From positions 39,354 to 103,353 of the forward strand of contig NZ_FCOK02000028.1 of the NCBI RefSeq assembly GCF_001544555.2: 64,000 nucleotides of DNA, given 5' to 3'. The translations under genes and the position numbers were made by a program. Position 1 is the first letter of the stretch, and each line of letters opens with the position of its first letter. Positions 35,624-44,581 of this stretch are shown here, piece by piece. The notes below the pieces were generated by a model, which had not been told where the DNA came from, ran no database searches, and saw only the letters and a list, made by a program, of their open reading frames with translations. The stretch comes from Caballeronia udeis (GTDB lineage Bacteria > Pseudomonadota > Gammaproteobacteria > Burkholderiales > Burkholderiaceae).

Positions 35624-35664
35624 GGCGGGTTACGCGCGCCGAGCGCAACCCGCCGTCATTTTGC
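35624..35664. terminator. Terminator between convergent genes
   Basis: GGCGGGTT (35624-35631) pairs with AACCCGCC (35647-35654), with extra GC pairing in the loop and TTTT at 35659-35662. It separates the aldo/keto reductase gene from the opposite-strand higA gene. Confidence 0.65.
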
Positions 35665-35667
35665 GCT

Positions 35668-35988
35668 TTAACGCAGCGACGCGATCGCTTCGTTTGCTAC
35701 ACCGTTGCGCATGATTTGCGCGAGTCGATCGCCGAGTTTTTCACGCGCCTGTTCGGTATCGTAATGCGTTTGGAGGTTCATCCAGCTTTGGGGATCGACA
35801 CCAAAAAATGCACCGAGCCGAACGGCTGTATCAGCAGTGATGGCGCGTTTCCCTTGTACGATTTCATTGATACGACGTGCAGGTACATCGATCGCTTTTG
35901 CGAGCGCGTACTGAGTGATGCCCATTGGGGCGAGCCATTCTTCCGCGAGGATCTCGCCGGGTGTGTCGAGTGGAATTTCGCGAATCAT
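35668..35988 (-). CDS. higA: HigA-family antitoxin-like HTH protein (orphan)
   Basis: A 106-residue XRE-type protein of the HigA antitoxin family: a start with PGEILAEEWLAPMG, a helix-turn-helix (QYALAKAIDVPARRINEIVQG), ITADTAVRLGAFFG and the QSWMNLQ helix. ATG at 35988 has AGGA upstream. HigA normally neutralises the mRNA interferase HigB encoded just before it, but the 52 bp between this gene and marR contain no higB and neither flank shows one. It may control its own or the marR promoter, or neutralise a toxin elsewhere. Confidence 0.85.
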   Translation of the reverse strand: MIREIPLDTPGEILAEEWLAPMGITQYALAKAIDVPARRINEIVQGKRAITADTAVRLGAFFGVDPQSWMNLQTHYDTEQAREKLGDRLAQIMRNGVANEAIASLR

Positions 35989-36040
35989 AAGTATCCTGGT
36001 GGTAATCGCAGATCCTCTTAAAGCAGCGCTATCCTCGGCG

Positions 36041-36628
36041 TCAACTGTCCTCAACCGTATCCCCGCGCTCGGCAATAATCCGTCCCAGCTCCCGCGTTGA
36101 AGGCACGCGGCGCATTGGATTCGTGGACCCCAATTCATCGTCGGCCAGGTTTTCGATCAAAGCCAGCAATACCTTCCGCGCGGTCCTGATGTCCTGCTCG
36201 CTCAGGCTCGCCACGCTGATCTCATTGACTTCCTCCGCGAGCGGAACGAGCTTCTCTTTCAGTGCCCGGCCGTCGGCGGTCAGGAAGACGTGCACGTTTT
36301 TCTTGTTGTCGGGCATCTGCTGACGCTCGACATAACCCAGCGCCTCCATGGCCTTGACGGCGGCAAAGGTCGTAGGCTCCATCACTCCCGCCTGCGTGCT
36401 CAGTTCGCGCTGCGTGAGGCCGTCGGTCTCCCACAAGATCCGCAGGAACGTCCAGTGCCCGTACGATACGGTGTGCTCGGCAAGGCGCATCTGCATCGCG
36501 CGAACCATCGAACGCGCGGCGTCCTTCACGAGGTGGGCGAGGCGGTCGTTGGGTACGGCGTCGTGCCAGTGACGCAGGATTGCAGCGGCTTCCCGAGGCG
36601 CGCTGTCCGCAAGTTTCTTTCGTGTCAT
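36041..36628 (-). CDS. MarR-family transcriptional regulator
   Basis: A 195-residue MarR regulator with the winged-helix core around residues 55-125 (LRILWETDGLTQRELSTQAG, TTFAAVKAMEALGYVERQQMPDNKKNVHVFLT), flanked by dimerisation helices. The start at 36628 has GGAAAA upstream; an in-frame ATG 42 bp earlier is less likely. MarR proteins are usually repressors that release DNA on binding phenolic compounds or oxidants. It is co-directional with higA 52 bp downstream and divergent from the diguanylate cyclase gene. Target unknown. Confidence 0.88.
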   Translation of the reverse strand: MTRKKLADSAPREAAAILRHWHDAVPNDRLAHLVKDAARSMVRAMQMRLAEHTVSYGHWTFLRILWETDGLTQRELSTQAGVMEPTTFAAVKAMEALGYVERQQMPDNKKNVHVFLTADGRALKEKLVPLAEEVNEISVASLSEQDIRTARKVLLALIENLADDELGSTNPMRRVPSTRELGRIIAERGDTVEDS

Positions 36629-36875
36629 GACCGTGTTTTCCGAAGCTCGAGGTATTGCCCAGATCGACATGATAGCCGGTCGGAACCAACCGGAAGAACA
36701 GCGCCGCGCGGTCCGCGCATGATGGAAAAATTCACGTTGATGTTGGCATGGGCACGCCTATTGCGCCGGAGAGCGCCTGTATAAAATCAATCTGCCGATC
36801 GAACCGCGAGCACCTGTGCGTGCAGTGCAAGATTAAAGGTCTAAACCTTATGCGAGAATTGTCGTTATAGACTGT

Positions 36876-38726
36876 ATGCACTGCTCCCAGTCACCGTCGA
36901 CAGAACCGGATATGCTGGCCCCCGCTAAACTTGACGACGAAAGCAACCCGGTTCATGCCCTGCGATCGCCCGATGGGGACACGGTCCCGGACGAACGATT
37001 CGACGGCCTGACCCGCCTCGCCAGACGCCATTTCGGCGTTACCCTCGCGCTGATCATGCAGGTTGACGCGCAGCGGCAGTGGTTCAGCTCATGCGACTGT
37101 CTTCCTGCGGGGACTCTCTTCCCGGCAACCCCCCGCGAGTTATCGTTCTGTGGCCAGGCAACCTATGGCGACGATCTCCTGGTCGTGCCGGACACCCTTG
37201 CTGACAAGCGTTTTTATAGTCATCCGCTTGTCATGGATACTCCCCGCATCCGCTTTTATGCGGGATGCCCGCTGCGGGCTTCGAACGGGGAAACGCTCGG
37301 CGCCTTTTGTCTGCTCGATACCAAGCCCCGCGAACTGGATCGGGCAGAGCGCGAATGCCTGCGCGAGTTTGCCCGGCTGGCGGAAGTGATCGTCGAGCGC
37401 GATCACGTGGCCGCCCAATTAAAGGAAGAGCAGGACGCGCTGTGTGAGCGCGAGAAAAGAATGGCGCTTGCCATTGCAGGCAGTGGCACGGGCATCTGGG
37501 ATCGCAATATCGTTACAAACGAGATCCACTACTCCGCGGGATGGAAAGCCATCCTGGGGTATGCGGACTCGGAACTGACCAATCAGATCAACGAGAGCTA
37601 CAAGCGGGTCCACCCGGACGATCTCGCTTACGTCCAGGCGACCATCCAGGCGCATTTCGATCAAAAGACGCCAAGTTACGAAGTTGAACATCGCATCCGG
37701 TGCAAGGATGGCAGCTATAAATGGATCTCCAGCCGCGGCAAGGTGGTGAGCCGTGACGCCGCGGGCCGGCCGCTGCGCATGATTGGCACCACTACCGATA
37801 TCACGGCCATGCGCGCGATGTCGGAACGGCTGCAGGAATCGGTCGACCTGATCACCAGCCTGACCAACGAGGTGCCGGGCCTGGTCTTTCAATATCGCCT
37901 GCTCCCGAACGGCGAGTCGTTTTTTTCGTATGCAAGCGCGGGCATTGAAGATATCTACGAGATCACGCCGCAGCAGGTGGCCACGAGCGCGGCGCTCATC
38001 AATACGATCGTGCACCCGGATGATCTCCCGGCTTATCGTGCGTCCCTGGAACACTCCGCGGCCAGCCTGACGCGGTGGCACCTTGAATACCGTGTCGAAT
38101 TGCCAAGACAGGGTCTGTGCTGGCGGCAGGGCGACGCGCAGCCCCGGCGGCTGGAAGACGGCAGCACGCTGTGGCACGGCTTCATTACCGACGTGACGGA
38201 ACGCAAGCGCATAGAGTCCGAACTGAAGGAGTTCGCGACCATCGACTTCATGACGCAGTTGCCCAATCGCCGTCATTTCATGGTTCAGCTCGAGGCGGTA
38301 CTCGCGCGGATACGGCACACAAAGGAGGGCATCGCGGCCATCCTCATGTGCGATCTGGACCACTTCAAATTGATCAACGACACATGGGGACATGCGCTCG
38401 GCGATCGGGCGCTCAGGCATTTCGCTTCCATCCTGCAGGCTGAGCTGGGAAAGCAGGGCATTGCCGGCCGTGTTGGCGGCGAGGAATTTGCCGTGGTGCT
38501 GCCCGGTCTCGGCCTGAGCGATGCAAGGGCGTTCGCTGAACGAGTGCAGCAACGGATTGTGGAGACGCCGCTGATGGAAAGCGACTGGCGAATCGCGCTG
38601 ACGGTCAGCATTGGCATTACCGTCATGAATGCGGCCGATGCAGCCACCGATGCGTCTCTTTCGCGCAGCGACGCCGCGCTATATCGCGCGAAGGAGCGGG
38701 GGCGCAATCGTATCGAGTGTCATTGA
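36876..38726 (+). CDS. GAF-PAS-PAS-GGDEF diguanylate cyclase
   Basis: A 616-residue soluble sensor enzyme. A GAF domain (about 25-175), a coiled linker, a PAS domain with PAC motif (about 195-310; HRIRCKDGSYKWISSRGKVV), a second PAS (about 325-440) and a GGDEF domain (about 445-612) with GGEEF intact near residue 535 and the DLDHFKLINDTWGH metal site. It should make cyclic-di-GMP; no RxxD inhibitory site is obvious before GGEEF. The start at 36876 lacks a strong ribosome-binding site and ATG 36912 is an alternative. Its stop overlaps the opposite LysR gene by 7 bp. Confidence 0.92.
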   Translation: MHCSQSPSTEPDMLAPAKLDDESNPVHALRSPDGDTVPDERFDGLTRLARRHFGVTLALIMQVDAQRQWFSSCDCLPAGTLFPATPRELSFCGQATYGDDLLVVPDTLADKRFYSHPLVMDTPRIRFYAGCPLRASNGETLGAFCLLDTKPRELDRAERECLREFARLAEVIVERDHVAAQLKEEQDALCEREKRMALAIAGSGTGIWDRNIVTNEIHYSAGWKAILGYADSELTNQINESYKRVHPDDLAYVQATIQAHFDQKTPSYEVEHRIRCKDGSYKWISSRGKVVSRDAAGRPLRMIGTTTDITAMRAMSERLQESVDLITSLTNEVPGLVFQYRLLPNGESFFSYASAGIEDIYEITPQQVATSAALINTIVHPDDLPAYRASLEHSAASLTRWHLEYRVELPRQGLCWRQGDAQPRRLEDGSTLWHGFITDVTERKRIESELKEFATIDFMTQLPNRRHFMVQLEAVLARIRHTKEGIAAILMCDLDHFKLINDTWGHALGDRALRHFASILQAELGKQGIAGRVGGEEFAVVLPGLGLSDARAFAERVQQRIVETPLMESDWRIALTVSIGITVMNAADAATDASLSRSDAALYRAKERGRNRIECH

Positions 38727-39688
38727 CCCGGCGCCTCGTCTGTCACGTCTGTCGCGCCGGTCACCGCAGTCACGCCCGTTGCGGGCAGCATTCTCGCAAA
38801 CGATACAGCCATGGACGCCAGCTCCTGCGCGACCGGCGTCAGCGGCACGCCTGCGCGGCGCAGCAGGCACACGCGCGTACTCATTGCCTGTTCCTTGATC
38901 GGGACGATCGTCACGTGGTCCGTGAAAAAAGGGTGGGCCGCGAGACGCACGGGTTCGAGCGACAAATAATCGCTGTTGGCCACGCAATGCAGCGTGTCGA
39001 ACACGGCTTCGGTGGTGGCCGCGATACGCGGCGGTTCAAGCCCCGCGTCCTCGAACAAGGCGGACAAGCGGTTCACGACATCGCCCGAATGACGAGGCCG
39101 GGTGCTGACCCACTCGCAGTCCTGCAACGCCCGCAACGATCGCGCGCGGGCGAGCGGATGACCCCGCCGCGCGATCACGGTGACGGGCGATTCAAACAGC
39201 GTGGTGGCGTCCAGGTCGTGGATATCGGCTTTGGTCGACGCGAGCGCCAACGCAAAGTCCAGGCTGCCGTCGCGCACCCACGCCGTCAGGACCCGCGATG
39301 TGGCGCTGGTCAAGTGAACGTCGATACGCGGGCACCGTTCGCGAAAACTCGCCAGCAGCGCGGGAAATAATCGCATCATGGCCTCAGCCGCGACGCCGAG
39401 CGAGACTTGCCCCGTCAACTCGCCGCGCAACTGGCGCATTTCGTTTTCGGTTCGGACGCACTCACCAAGGATCACGTCCGCCCGAATCCGCAGGCGCTCG
39501 CCGATCGAGGTCAGGCGGGCGCCGCGATGCCCGCGCTCGAACAACGGTCCGCCCGCGCTGGTCTCCAGCTTCCTCAACTGCTGCGTCACACCGCTTTGCG
39601 CAATGCCGAGGCTGCGCGCCGCCGCCCTGAGACTGCCGGCTTCGGCGACAGCAACGAATACGCGAAGCTGAGTTAAGGTCAAGTCCAC
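38720..39688 (-). CDS. LysR-family transcriptional regulator
   Basis: A 322-residue LysR regulator starting with GTG (family-typical DLTLTQLRVFVAVAEAGSL at the N-terminus). The HTH covers about residues 5-65 (AARSLGIAQSGVTQQLRKLE) and the effector domain follows. It is divergent from the amino-acid-binding protein and deacylase genes across 127 bp, so these are its likely targets. The last bases overlap the convergent diguanylate cyclase stop codon by 7 bp. Confidence 0.9.
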   Translation of the reverse strand: MDLTLTQLRVFVAVAEAGSLRAAARSLGIAQSGVTQQLRKLETSAGGPLFERGHRGARLTSIGERLRIRADVILGECVRTENEMRQLRGELTGQVSLGVAAEAMMRLFPALLASFRERCPRIDVHLTSATSRVLTAWVRDGSLDFALALASTKADIHDLDATTLFESPVTVIARRGHPLARARSLRALQDCEWVSTRPRHSGDVVNRLSALFEDAGLEPPRIAATTEAVFDTLHCVANSDYLSLEPVRLAAHPFFTDHVTIVPIKEQAMSTRVCLLRRAGVPLTPVAQELASMAVSFARMLPATGVTAVTGATDVTDEAPGQ

Positions 39689-39815
39689 TGTAATCGCCCG
39701 GGTGATAGGTAAAAGTGATCATGATAAGTAAATCGGGCCTGTTTGGTGGCATTTTGCGCTCGTACCATGCAGACGTCCTATCCCCATCACCGTGTTAACT
39801 ACTGAGTAAGCGCCG

Positions 39816-40595
39816 ATGAAAACCCTCTCTTCGTTGCTCGCCGCCGCCGTGATCGCGGCCGTGACCGTCGCCACGCCGGCCTTCGCGAAAGATGCGAACG
39901 TGTTGCGACTGGGCATCGATCCGACCTATCCGCCGATGGACGTAAAAATGCCCGACGGCACCGTGACCGGTTTCGACGTCGATCTCGCCAACGAGATCTG
40001 CCGCCGCATCGCGATGCATTGCCAATGGGTCGAAATGGAGTTTTCCGGCATGATCCCGGCGCTGCAGGCACGCAAGATCGACGCGATCATCTCGTCGATG
40101 GCGATCACCGAAAAGCGCATGCAGCAGATCGCGTTTTCAACCAAGCTGTTCCAGTTCAAGTCGCGTTTGATCGCGAAGACCGGTCTTCCCCTGACGGTCA
40201 GCGCGGAGGGTTTGCGCGGCAAGCGCGTTGGCGTGCAGAGCGGCACGCAGTTTGAAACGTATGCACAGAAGAACTGGCAGCCGGGCGGAGTGGAAGTGGT
40301 CGCGTATCAAAGCCAGGAGGGTGTCTTTGAAGACCTGACGGCTGGCCGGCTGGACGCGGCGCTGCTGGGGTCGGTGGAAGCGGATAACGGCTTCCTGAAG
40401 ACCCCGCGAGGCAAGGGATTCGGTTTTGTCGGCGGGACGCTGGACATGGGTGACCATGGCACGGGCATTGGCCTGCGCAAGGACGACGTTGCGCTCAAGG
40501 CGAGCATTGATCAGGCGATCACCAGCATGCGTGCCGACGGCACTTATCAGAAGATCGCCCACAAGTACTTCGACTTCGACGTCTACGGCAACTAA
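39816..40595 (+). CDS. Amino-acid-binding periplasmic protein (ArgT/HisJ family)
   Basis: A 259-residue type 2 periplasmic binding protein (SBP family 3). Signal peptide 1-24 (cleavage near AFA), then VLRLGIDPTYPPMDVK, GFDVDLANEICRR and the DAIISSMAITEKR hinge motif characteristic of lysine/arginine/ornithine or histidine binders. No permease or ATPase gene follows; instead the next gene encodes a deacylase 20 bp downstream. It may feed a transporter elsewhere or deliver acylated amino acids. The divergent LysR probably regulates it. Confidence 0.9.
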   Translation: MKTLSSLLAAAVIAAVTVATPAFAKDANVLRLGIDPTYPPMDVKMPDGTVTGFDVDLANEICRRIAMHCQWVEMEFSGMIPALQARKIDAIISSMAITEKRMQQIAFSTKLFQFKSRLIAKTGLPLTVSAEGLRGKRVGVQSGTQFETYAQKNWQPGGVEVVAYQSQEGVFEDLTAGRLDAALLGSVEADNGFLKTPRGKGFGFVGGTLDMGDHGTGIGLRKDDVALKASIDQAITSMRADGTYQKIAHKYFDFDVYGN

Positions 40596-40615
40596 CAAGA
40601 TTTCAGGAGCATTCG

Positions 40616-41737
40616 ATGCATACCCAAAGCACGCCGCTGGTTTCCACGTCCATCGGCACGCGCCGCGAGTTCGTCAGCTTTCACTTCGGCACCCCCGGCA
40701 AGGGCGAGAAGATCTACATACAGGCGTCGCTGCACGCGGACGAAATACCGGCGATGCTGACCGCGTGGCGCCTGAAGCAACGGATGATCGAACTGGAGAA
40801 GGCGGGATGTATTCGCGGCGAGGTGATCCTGGTGCCGGTCGCCAATCCGATCGGACTGTCGCAGCATGTGCTCGGGCAGTTCCTTGGGCGTTTCGAGTTG
40901 AATAGCGGCCACAACTTCAACCGCAGCTTTCCGCTGCCGGCGGCCGCTGCTTTGGTCAAGCGTGTTGGCAGTCAATGGACGCAGGATGCGGACAACAACA
41001 CGCGCTTGCTGCGGCGGGCCGTGTGCGAGATGCTCGCCGAGGTCAAGCCGAAGAACGAGTTCGAGTCCCTGCGCCGCGAGATGCTGATCATGGCAGCCGA
41101 CGCCGACGTGATCCTCGACCTGCATTGTTCGCTTGAAGCCACCATGCACCTGTACACGAGCCCTGCTAGCTGGCCGTCGGTCGAACCACTCGCGCGCTAT
41201 CTGGGCGCAAGTGGTGTACTGCTCTGTGCGGACTCGGGTGGCCAGTCATTCGATGAGGTTCACACGCAGTTGTGGAACGACGTTCGCGCGCTGCTGGGCG
41301 AGGGCACGCCGCTCGCCGCGCCTAATGTTGCGCTGACGGTCGAGCATCGCGGCCAGCGCGACGTGTCCTACGAATTTGCAGAGCAGGACGCGGAGGCGAT
41401 TGTCGACTACCTGACGTATCGCGGTGTGATCGAAGGTGAGGCGCGTGAGTTGCCGCCGCTCAATCATCCGGCGACGCCGCTGGCCGGCAGCGAGCAGTTC
41501 ATTGCGCCCGCAAGCGGCGTGGTGGTGTATCGCGCGCAGGTTGGGGCACATCTGAAAGCGGGTGACCCGGTGTTCGATATCGTCGATCCGATCACGGACG
41601 AAGTGACCACGCTGACGACGAAAAACGACGGTGTCTTTTACATGCGCCGGGCAATTCGTTTTGTGATCGCCGGCGCACCGATGGGCCGTGTAACGGGCGC
41701 TGTCCCGTTCAGGACCGGGGTGCTGATTGGTGCTTGA
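40616..41737 (+). CDS. Succinylglutamate desuccinylase / aspartoacylase family deacylase
   Basis: A 373-residue zinc carboxypeptidase-fold (M14-like) amidase of the AstE/AspA superfamily. Zinc ligands His40 and Glu43 are in SLHADE and the third, His170, in ILDLHCS; the GHNFNR segment near 99 carries the substrate-binding Asn and Arg. A C-terminal beta domain (about 290-373) includes GVVVYRAQVGAHLKAGDPVF, resembling a biotinyl-lipoyl-type fold common in this subfamily. It likely removes an acyl group from an N-acyl amino acid or related amide bound by the upstream protein. Acyl group and substrate are unknown. Confidence 0.88.
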   Translation: MHTQSTPLVSTSIGTRREFVSFHFGTPGKGEKIYIQASLHADEIPAMLTAWRLKQRMIELEKAGCIRGEVILVPVANPIGLSQHVLGQFLGRFELNSGHNFNRSFPLPAAAALVKRVGSQWTQDADNNTRLLRRAVCEMLAEVKPKNEFESLRREMLIMAADADVILDLHCSLEATMHLYTSPASWPSVEPLARYLGASGVLLCADSGGQSFDEVHTQLWNDVRALLGEGTPLAAPNVALTVEHRGQRDVSYEFAEQDAEAIVDYLTYRGVIEGEARELPPLNHPATPLAGSEQFIAPASGVVVYRAQVGAHLKAGDPVFDIVDPITDEVTTLTTKNDGVFYMRRAIRFVIAGAPMGRVTGAVPFRTGVLIGA

Positions 41738-41769
41738 ACAGGCTGCTTGAACAGTCTGCTTGAACAGGC
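41731..41769 (+). repeat. Three tandem 13-bp repeats across a stop codon
   Basis: TGCTTGAACAGGC is repeated at 41731, 41744 (with one change, GTC end) and 41757. The first copy contains the TGA stop of the deacylase gene; the other two lie in the 3' untranslated region. Confidence 0.85.
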
Positions 41770-41795
41770 GACCTAAGCAGCTCGCGTGAATAGCG

Positions 41796-43262
41796 TTACT
41801 TGACCTCGCTTGCCCGCCCGCGTGCGGATCCTCGCGAAGCAGAAATCCCGGCCCCTGCTTCAGCGGGCATCCGCATGAACATCGGATAAGAAGTAATCAC
41901 AACGAGCGCGGTAACAATAAAGGCAGAGGCCAACTGCCAGCGTTCGGCATGCGTGCCGGGGGCCACGATCATGGTGACTTGAATGGTCCCTGCCGCGACC
42001 GTCACGCCTACGGCTTTCATCAATTGCTGGGCGGTACCCTGGAACGAGGTGGCGGCGGCCAGCCGGGCCTTGGGAACATCCGCGAAAGCGAGCGCTCCCA
42101 TGGTGGCGAAGCTAAGCGAACGCGACAAGCCGCCCACAAGCAGCAACAAGAAGATGCCACCCGCCGGCCAGTTCTGCGACATGAGCGAGCACACCATCAG
42201 CACGGCGGCAAACGAAACACTGCCCGCGCACAAGACGGTCCGGACAGAGAAGCGCCTTAGTGCAAGCGATGTCATGGGACGCATGCAAAATGACCCCAGC
42301 GCGCTGGCGAACGTCACCAGGCCGCTAGCGGAAGCGCTATAACCGAACCCTGCCTGCAATGTCAGCGGCACGAGAAACGGCAGCGCGCCGGCACCGGCAC
42401 GAAACAGACTTCCCGCAATAGTCGCCGCATGAAAAGTCGGAATGGAGAGCAGCGAGAAATCGACGGCAGGATCGTCCACGCGGCGGCAGTGCCTGACCGC
42501 CATCCAGAACATCAGCACGCCCGCAGCAACGCATGCAGGAGAAGCAAACGGCGGCAGGACCCCGCGTCCCGCGCATTCAATGCCGGTCATGAACAGCGTG
42601 AGCGAGCCGCCTATCAACATCATTCCGCGAACGTCAGGCGGCGCATGATGTTCGGGAGGCGCGGCCGGCAGCAAGCGCCAGGTCAGCAGCAAACCCACAA
42701 TGCCAACGGGCACGTTGACCCAGAAGATGCTGCGCCACGAGAGGGTATCGGTGAGAAAACCGCCTAATGGCGGACCCATCAAGGGGCCGATGAGCGCCGG
42801 CATGGTGAGCCATGTGGTGGCCTGCAACAACTCCTCGCGTTTGACGCCACGGAACAGGATCAGACGTCCGACCGGCACCATCATTGCCCCGCCAATTCCC
42901 TGCACGATACGCGCAGCAATGAGTTGCGGAAGGTTCGCGGCTGCCGCACACGCGAGTGACGCCAGCGTGAAAGTCGCGATTGCCCACATGAAGACGCGCT
43001 TGGCGCCGAAGCGGTCGGCCACCCATCCGCTAGCAGGAATGAAGACCGTCAGCGCCACCAGATAAGCGGTAATGGCGCTGCTCAAATGCACCGGGTCAAC
43101 GCCGAGATCGCGCGCCATGGCGGGCAGGGCCGTCGCGACGATCGTACCGTCCATGTTTTGCATAAAAAGCGCGCTGGCTACAACGGCGGCGGTGATGCGG
43201 AAGTTGGCAGGTTTCACGAGGCGGCGAGCGGATTGCTTGTGGAGCCGACGACGCGCTTGCAA
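41796..43262 (-). CDS. MFS multidrug transporter, DHA2 / EmrB-QacA family
   Basis: A 488-residue transporter with about fourteen helices. The DHA2 signature is seen: MDGTIVATALPAMARDLG in helix 1, SAITAYLVALTVFIPASGWVADRFG (motif A), and RIVQGIGGAMMVPVGRLI with GPPLGGFL in helix 5. Proton-driven export of amphipathic drugs or metabolites is typical. No HlyD partner is adjacent. The frame opens with TTG at 43262; a GTG at 43217 just before the first helix is also possible and neither has a clear ribosome-binding site. Confidence 0.88.
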   Translation of the reverse strand: MQARRRLHKQSARRLVKPANFRITAAVVASALFMQNMDGTIVATALPAMARDLGVDPVHLSSAITAYLVALTVFIPASGWVADRFGAKRVFMWAIATFTLASLACAAAANLPQLIAARIVQGIGGAMMVPVGRLILFRGVKREELLQATTWLTMPALIGPLMGPPLGGFLTDTLSWRSIFWVNVPVGIVGLLLTWRLLPAAPPEHHAPPDVRGMMLIGGSLTLFMTGIECAGRGVLPPFASPACVAAGVLMFWMAVRHCRRVDDPAVDFSLLSIPTFHAATIAGSLFRAGAGALPFLVPLTLQAGFGYSASASGLVTFASALGSFCMRPMTSLALRRFSVRTVLCAGSVSFAAVLMVCSLMSQNWPAGGIFLLLLVGGLSRSLSFATMGALAFADVPKARLAAATSFQGTAQQLMKAVGVTVAAGTIQVTMIVAPGTHAERWQLASAFIVTALVVITSYPMFMRMPAEAGAGISASRGSARGRASEVK

Positions 43263-43453
43263 GCAAAGCGCCGAAGGTTCAATCGATTGCGTGGCACCAG
43301 AGTCTACTTGAACCAGGGGACACCATGCGAGAGCATCGACGTGTCTCGTTCATTACAAAAGCATTGCATGTATGAGGCAAGGAGAGTCAGGTCAGGGTAA
43401 TTACTGTGAAGAACACCGTCGCGCACGTCACCCGAATGGGACTAGGATGGCGT

Positions 43454-43705
43454 ATGAAACTCAATTTCCCGAACCCCAGCCGGTCCTACGACGACTCCAG
43501 GCACTGTGTGTGCTTCTGGGGGTATGACGGTTCGCGCGAGATCGCATTCCAGATAGGCGATGCGGCCCTGTCGAGTTTCAATCCGCAAATGGGGTCGGGC
43601 GAATCCGCCGTGCTCGCCGCCTTCGATCTGTACCGTGAACGCATTCTCCTGAAAGCCGAGGACCTGTACGTGCGCGGCTCGCAAAACATCTTCAAGATAT
43701 CCTGA
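43454..43705 (+). CDS. DUF1488 family protein
   Basis: An 83-residue protein starting at ATG 43454 after AGGATG. It fits DUF1488: LNFPNPSRSYDDSRHCVCFWGYDG at the start, a central beta region and a LAAFDLYRERILLKAEDLYVRG helix at the end. The family is widespread in beta-proteobacteria and has no known biochemical role; small size and lack of signal suggest a cytoplasmic protein. A divergent MFS gene lies 190 bp away. Confidence 0.8.
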   Translation: MKLNFPNPSRSYDDSRHCVCFWGYDGSREIAFQIGDAALSSFNPQMGSGESAVLAAFDLYRERILLKAEDLYVRGSQNIFKIS

Positions 43706-43794
43706 GCTTAAGTTCCGCGCGCCTGTGCTCGTTGATCGCCTCGCTCAGCGGATCTGCGCCTGCAGAGGTGCTTGGTCGCGTATAAAATCGCGGC

Positions 43795-44511
43795 ATGTCC
43801 AAGCCAGTCTCCTCGCCGCCTCAAAGCCACATGGAAAGCCAGCTAGAGGCGGGGTCAGAGCACGCGTTGCCTTTGCGTGCGTCCCGCACGGCTTCGTTGT
43901 TGCTGGCTGCGTTGATCGCGACCATGGCGTGGCTGGCGCTTGCCGCACAAACCGACATCACGGTTCATCGAATGCTGGCCAGGGGCTTAAGCGTATTCGA
44001 TGGAATTGAACGTCTCAGCAGCTATCTGACGAACCTGACCGTATTTATCGTCGCCCTGTGTTTTTCATTTGTCGCCGCGCTTGGCCACTCGCCGCTTGGG
44101 CGATTTTTTCGCAAGCCGACCGTGGTGACGGCGGTCGTGGTGTACATCGTATTTGTCGGGTTGGCTTATAACCTGTTGCTGCGCCACCTGTGGACGCCGG
44201 CGGGATATCGCGCGGTGCTCAACGAATGCCTGCACACCATTACTCCGGTGTTGTCGGCAATCTATTGGGTGCTGTTCGTACCGCGCTTTCATCTGACTTT
44301 GCGGCAATGCCTGCTGTGGCTGATCTATCCGCTGGCTTATCTTTGCATCACGCTGTGGCGCGGCAGCACGTCGGACTTTTATCCGTATCCGTTCATTGAT
44401 GTCGGTGAACTTGGCTATCCGCATGTGCTGCTCAACGCGACCTTGCTTGTGCTGGCGTTTGTCACACTGATGGGCGTATTCATCGCTTTGAATCACAGGC
44501 GTCCGCATTAG
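43795..44511 (+). CDS. Pr6Pr-family integral membrane protein
   Basis: A 238-residue protein with six hydrophobic segments (about 30-50, 75-95, 110-130, 145-165, 175-192, 210-232). The sequence around NECLHTITPVLSAIYWVLF and the YPLAYLCITLWRG-DFYPYPFIDV block matches the Pr6Pr family, a six-helix group of unknown function. Conserved histidine and proline residues inside helices hint at a ligand or metal site, but no activity is established. It ends in a strong terminator shared with the opposite tautomerase gene. Confidence 0.82.
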   Translation: MSKPVSSPPQSHMESQLEAGSEHALPLRASRTASLLLAALIATMAWLALAAQTDITVHRMLARGLSVFDGIERLSSYLTNLTVFIVALCFSFVAALGHSPLGRFFRKPTVVTAVVVYIVFVGLAYNLLLRHLWTPAGYRAVLNECLHTITPVLSAIYWVLFVPRFHLTLRQCLLWLIYPLAYLCITLWRGSTSDFYPYPFIDVGELGYPHVLLNATLLVLAFVTLMGVFIALNHRRPH

Positions 44512-44525
44512 CGAGTGATCGAATG

Positions 44526-44561
44526 ACCACCGGTCGCGCATAGGCGCGACCGGTGGTTTTG
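44526..44561. terminator. Strong bidirectional terminator
   Basis: A perfect 14-bp stem, ACCACCGGTCGCGC (44526-44539) and its complement (44544-44557), with a four-base loop and TTTT following. It separates the convergent Pr6Pr and tautomerase genes. Confidence 0.88.
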
Positions 44562-44581
44562 TCTTGTTGCACGTACGGTAG

